Assembly (NCBI GenBank): GCA_910587705.1
Contig: CAJUMX010000007.1
Location: forward strand, 62,001-126,000
Direction: 5' to 3'
Length of the DNA: 64,000 nt
From: an uncultured Oscillibacter sp.
Lineage (GTDB): Bacteria > Bacillota > Clostridia > Oscillospirales > Oscillospiraceae
Shown: positions 60,919 to 64,000 of the stretch, in pieces
Layout: each line of letters opens with the position of its first letter
How positions within the stretch are numbered: the first letter of the stretch is position 1
Made by a program: the position numbers and the translations under genes
Notes under the pieces: model-generated
What the model was told of the DNA's origin: nothing
The model's database searches: none
The model's input: the letters and a program-made list of their open reading frames with translations, nothing else

Positions 60919-63669
60919 TCACGCCACCAGCTCCACATTCAATTCCATCAAAATTTTCTCATAATCCTCCCCAAACACCTCATAGAACCGCCCCAGGCCG
61001 CCTTTGCGGTCGAAGGGACTGAGGTCCAGATCCTCCGATACCACGCTGAGGGATGCGGCGATGTGGTCTTTAATCAGACGTAGCCACTCCATCTGCTCGT
61101 CGGTGAAGTGAACAGCCCCGGCGTTGCGGCGGAAGGACCACTGCTGGAAATTATAATTGACCCGTTCGGCAAAGGGAGCCAGCGTTTCCGCAGCGCCCAG
61201 TTCAAACCGGACGAGGGAAATCAGGTCGGCCAGCTGCACCACTGCGCCTCGCTTTACCTTGTCAGGCTGCTTGATGGCATAACAGTCCCACAGCCTGTCC
61301 ACCGTGATATGACGGGCTTTCAGTTTCTCATACAGCGCCTTGAGTGCGGCAATTGCCATGGGCCGATCCTTGTATCTCTGGTCGTAGATGATCCGCAAAG
61401 CCGTGATCTCGTCCCGGTTTTCCCGGATAAATTCCCGGAACGTCTCAATGACCCGGCCGGCGGTTTCCTCTTGGCTGACGTCGTACCCGGCAAACAGCAC
61501 CGTGTCGAGATTTATGTTGTCAATAATCTGTTCGTGGTTCCGGCGGACGTTTTCGATGTAGTCCCGCACTTCCGGCCTGTGGAACGGTGCAACAGCGGCA
61601 GCGGCAAGCTCCCGCTGGGCGGCATCCAGCAGCGCCTGCTGCTCTTGGGAGGGCTCACTGTCCTCCGGCAGGGACACGCCTGCATGGGCCGCAATGACAT
61701 CCGGGTCAAAGGCATCCAGCAGAGCTTGGGCGGTCTGTCCGGCGGAGACCCCCGTGATTCCCTGAAACTCCTTCCGCTCAGAGGCCGTCATCTGGGCGTT
61801 CAGCCGGACGATGCGGCTGGCCAGGGAGGTGAGGGTGTCCTCATCCCGCGCACCCAGGGCCACATTCATCATCAGCTCTTTCAGAGAGACTGTGGGCTTG
61901 CGCTCCAAGGCGCGGGTGTCCGACTTCTTGGACCTGGTAACGCCCACCGCGTCCACGATAACAAAGTGGTCCTTGTTCTCGGTGGCGGAGGGAGTCACCT
62001 TTTGCAGATCGTCCTTGCGCAGCGTCCGGGTGCCGCGGCCTTTCATCTGCTCGAAATAGTTCTTGCTCCGCACGTCCCGCATGAAAATCAGGCACTCGAT
62101 GGGCTTCACGTCCGTCCCGGTGGCAATCATATCCACTGTGACGGCGATTCTGGGGTTGAAGCTGTTGCGAAAATCAGAAAGAGTCTCTTCCGGGTTTTCC
62201 GCGGAATAAGTGATTTTCTTGCAGAATTCGTTTCCCTCGCCAAACTCCTCCCGGACAATCTGGATGATGTCGTCCGCGTGACTGTCGGTCTTGGCGAAAA
62301 TCAGCGTCTTGGGAACTTCGCTTCTGCGGGGAAACAGAGTGGTGTACAGGTTTTCCCTGAACGCCCGGATCACGGTCTGTATCTGGCTGGGGTTGACGAT
62401 ATCCCGGTCAAGGCGGGTGGGCACATAACTGATGTCCTCGTCCATCTGCTTCCAGCGCTTTTCCCGGGACAGGCGGTTCCGGTATTCAATCTGCTGCTTT
62501 ACAATATATCCGCCGTGCTGTCCCACCTCAGTTTCGATGAGGAAGATGTCTTCCCCCACATTGACGCCGTCAATGATAGCCTGTTCTCTGGAATATTCGC
62601 TGACCACGTTTTGATGGAAAAAGGCAAAGGTGCGCTTATCCGGCGTGGCGGTCAAACCAATCATAAACGCATCAAAATACTCCAGCACCTGGCTCCAGAC
62701 ATTGTAAATGGATCGGTGGCACTCATCCACGATGATGCAGTCAAAAAATTCCGGCGGGTATTTTTCGTTGTAGACCACTTCTTTCGGTGCCTTGCTGTCG
62801 GCGGTCACATACTCACCGAAAGGAGTTACCTCTGCCGATTCGTCTAAATTCTCGTCCTTCAAAATGGAGTACATCCGCTGAATGGTACTGATGTAGATTT
62901 GCGTATTGGCGGGCATTCGGGAGGATTTCAGGCGGTACACGCCATAAATATCGGAAAAAGGTCTGGGGTCATCGTTGGGAATATAGGCTAGAAATTCCCG
63001 CTCCGCCTGTTCCCCAAGGCTTTTGGTATCCACCAGGAACAAAATGCGGTTCATCTTTCCGAATTTCAAAAGGCGGTAAGCGGCGGTGATAGCGGTAAAG
63101 GTCTTTCCTGCTCCGGTGGCCATCTGCACCAGTGCCCTTGGCCTGTTTTCGGCAAAAGAGCAGTCCAGCTTACGAATGGCGCGAATTTGACAGTCCCGAA
63201 AGCCGGTGGTGTCAAAGGGCGGAAACCGCTTCATGTTGTTGCGGATAGTATCCGGCGCACTTAATAGCGCCCGCAGCGTCTCCGGGCGGTGAAAAGAGAA
63301 AACGGTCCGGGAGCAGTATTTCAGGTCGTGATAATCCGTAAACCGGGTCAGCTTGTCCGTCGCTTCGTAGGCAAAGCGGATGGCGGTATCGCCCTTGATC
63401 CACTTGAATTTGCTTCCGGCGTAACGTGCGGACTGATCCTCCACTGTGGTGATTTTCTCTCCGCTCTCTGTCCGTTTTGCCTCCACAACTCCTACAGGGG
63501 TTCCGTCAATAAAAAGGGCATAGTCTACCTCGCCTGTGCTGGTTGGGAACTCACGCACAGCTACACCCATGGCAGAGGACAGATTCAGGTGTTTCATATC
63601 CTGAATCACCCAGCCGGATTGTATCAGCTTCTGGTCTATGGCAAGACGGGCCTTCTCTTCTGGTGACAT
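60919..63669 (-). CDS. hsdR: Type I restriction enzyme motor/nuclease subunit
   Basis: A 916-residue subunit. The N-terminal nuclease motif PD-(D/E)xK is in EVDYALFIDGTPVGVVEAKR (about 47-66). The helicase has Walker A MATGAGKTFTA (about 183-193), DECH box in IIVDECHRSIYNVW, motif III LTATPDKRT and motif VI MKGRGTR. The C-terminal domain is long and helical. GAGGAGG precedes the ATG. First gene of hsdR-hsdS-unknown-hsdM; motifs are intact, so it appears functional. Confidence 0.95.
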   Translation of the reverse strand: MSPEEKARLAIDQKLIQSGWVIQDMKHLNLSSAMGVAVREFPTSTGEVDYALFIDGTPVGVVEAKRTESGEKITTVEDQSARYAGSKFKWIKGDTAIRFAYEATDKLTRFTDYHDLKYCSRTVFSFHRPETLRALLSAPDTIRNNMKRFPPFDTTGFRDCQIRAIRKLDCSFAENRPRALVQMATGAGKTFTAITAAYRLLKFGKMNRILFLVDTKSLGEQAEREFLAYIPNDDPRPFSDIYGVYRLKSSRMPANTQIYISTIQRMYSILKDENLDESAEVTPFGEYVTADSKAPKEVVYNEKYPPEFFDCIIVDECHRSIYNVWSQVLEYFDAFMIGLTATPDKRTFAFFHQNVVSEYSREQAIIDGVNVGEDIFLIETEVGQHGGYIVKQQIEYRNRLSREKRWKQMDEDISYVPTRLDRDIVNPSQIQTVIRAFRENLYTTLFPRRSEVPKTLIFAKTDSHADDIIQIVREEFGEGNEFCKKITYSAENPEETLSDFRNSFNPRIAVTVDMIATGTDVKPIECLIFMRDVRSKNYFEQMKGRGTRTLRKDDLQKVTPSATENKDHFVIVDAVGVTRSKKSDTRALERKPTVSLKELMMNVALGARDEDTLTSLASRIVRLNAQMTASERKEFQGITGVSAGQTAQALLDAFDPDVIAAHAGVSLPEDSEPSQEQQALLDAAQRELAAAAVAPFHRPEVRDYIENVRRNHEQIIDNINLDTVLFAGYDVSQEETAGRVIETFREFIRENRDEITALRIIYDQRYKDRPMAIAALKALYEKLKARHITVDRLWDCYAIKQPDKVKRGAVVQLADLISLVRFELGAAETLAPFAERVNYNFQQWSFRRNAGAVHFTDEQMEWLRLIKDHIAASLSVVSEDLDLSPFDRKGGLGRFYEVFGEDYEKILMELNVELVA

Positions 63670-63703
63670 CGCGGCGTCCTCCTCATTTCGACAATTTACT
63701 TCA

Positions 63704-64000
63704 TTATAATGGATAAGGCCTCAGCTTACAAGGCATTTCTCCCGCTTTCCAGGTAATCTGCCTTTTCTCCTCGTCGGTCTTCAAAACTACACTGCCGCAC
63801 AGCCCCACCAGCTTCGCGCTCAGTCGTTCAAAGCATTTTTGCGAGGGAAGGTTGTCCACCTCCACCACGGCCTTAAACTCTCCCTTGCCTGTAATGCGCT
63901 GAATCTCATTCAAGTACAAGCGGATGCTCTGCGGCCCGAGACCATGTCGAGTGTGCTTGGCGTCCAGCTCTATCGCGATTTCCCACAAGTCGGTGCTTGT
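63704..64000 (-). CDS. Acetyltransferase-like protein, 5-prime part outside the window
   Basis: The last 98 codons of a gene that runs off the right edge. The frame stays open to base 64000 with no start. The segment HGLGPQSIRLYLNEIQRITG, with FKAVVEVDNLPSQKCFERL, resembles the end of a GNAT domain (acetyl-CoA loop and the N-x-x-S-x-x-C-F-E helix), so a GNAT N-acetyltransferase is likely. It ends 34 bases before hsdR. Confidence 0.6.
   Translation of the reverse strand, partial: TSTDLWEIAIELDAKHTRHGLGPQSIRLYLNEIQRITGKGEFKAVVEVDNLPSQKCFERLSAKLVGLCGSVVLKTDEEKRQITWKAGEMPCKLRPYPL

Overview
The window looks like chromosome from a Gram-positive gut Clostridia species, probably Oscillospiraceae of the Flavonifractor or Lawsonibacter kind. 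This is inferred from the GC-rich housekeeping genes, strong AGGAGG-type ribosome sites, Firmicutes-type protein families and the kind of mobile elements present; no marker gene proves it.

Layout. Bases 1-5470: three small proteins of unknown role, then a leftward block with a membrane-anchored protein, UDP-GlcNAc 2-epimerase, the polyprenyl-phosphate GlcNAc-1-phosphate transferase and trpS. Bases 5836-13233: one rightward operon with class II aldolase, a PPi-type phosphofructokinase, a divergent triose-phosphate isomerase, a LarA-family protein and a NitT/TauT-type ABC importer, closed by a terminator. Bases 13318-19202: an amino-sugar block (DUF4838 glycosidase-like protein, NagB-like protein, NagA, ROK regulator) ending in a TauE/SafE membrane protein. 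A cyclophilin lipoprotein and tRNA-Pro(CGG) with a consensus promoter follow.

The tRNA marks the edge of a long accessory zone. From about 20.7 to 28.7 kb lies an integrative mobilizable element: putative toxin and partner, tyrosine integrase, MobP-type relaxase carrying Sel1 repeats, MobC-like protein, candidate oriT, HTH protein and excisionase. From about 28.7 to 33.4 kb is a related but degenerate element with two overlapping integrases, a second copy of the oriT-like sequence and an excisionase-HTH fusion, but no relaxase. An ECF sigma factor with a membrane protein and a DUF2200/DUF1801-like protein come next.

The most unusual locus is 36.9-42.8 kb, an AT-rich four-gene operon: a 58-aa Phd-like protein, a cytosine-C5 methyltransferase, an 869-aa protein with a GHKL ATPase domain at one end and a histidine-kinase core at the other, and a 666-aa protein with a split receiver-like domain. 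The last three genes overlap by 1-4 bases. It reads as a methylation-linked, two-component-like defence system.

Bases 43.2-50.2 kb carry a response regulator, sensor kinase and ABC exporter (one subunit fused to an M1 peptidase) and a secreted CAP protein. Bases 50.6-57.3 kb hold an aromatic amino-acid lyase operon with a LysR gene. A type I restriction-modification operon with an extra membrane gene fills 57.6-63.7 kb, and a truncated acetyltransferase-like gene runs off the end. A short dispersed repeat recurs at many of the module boundaries.
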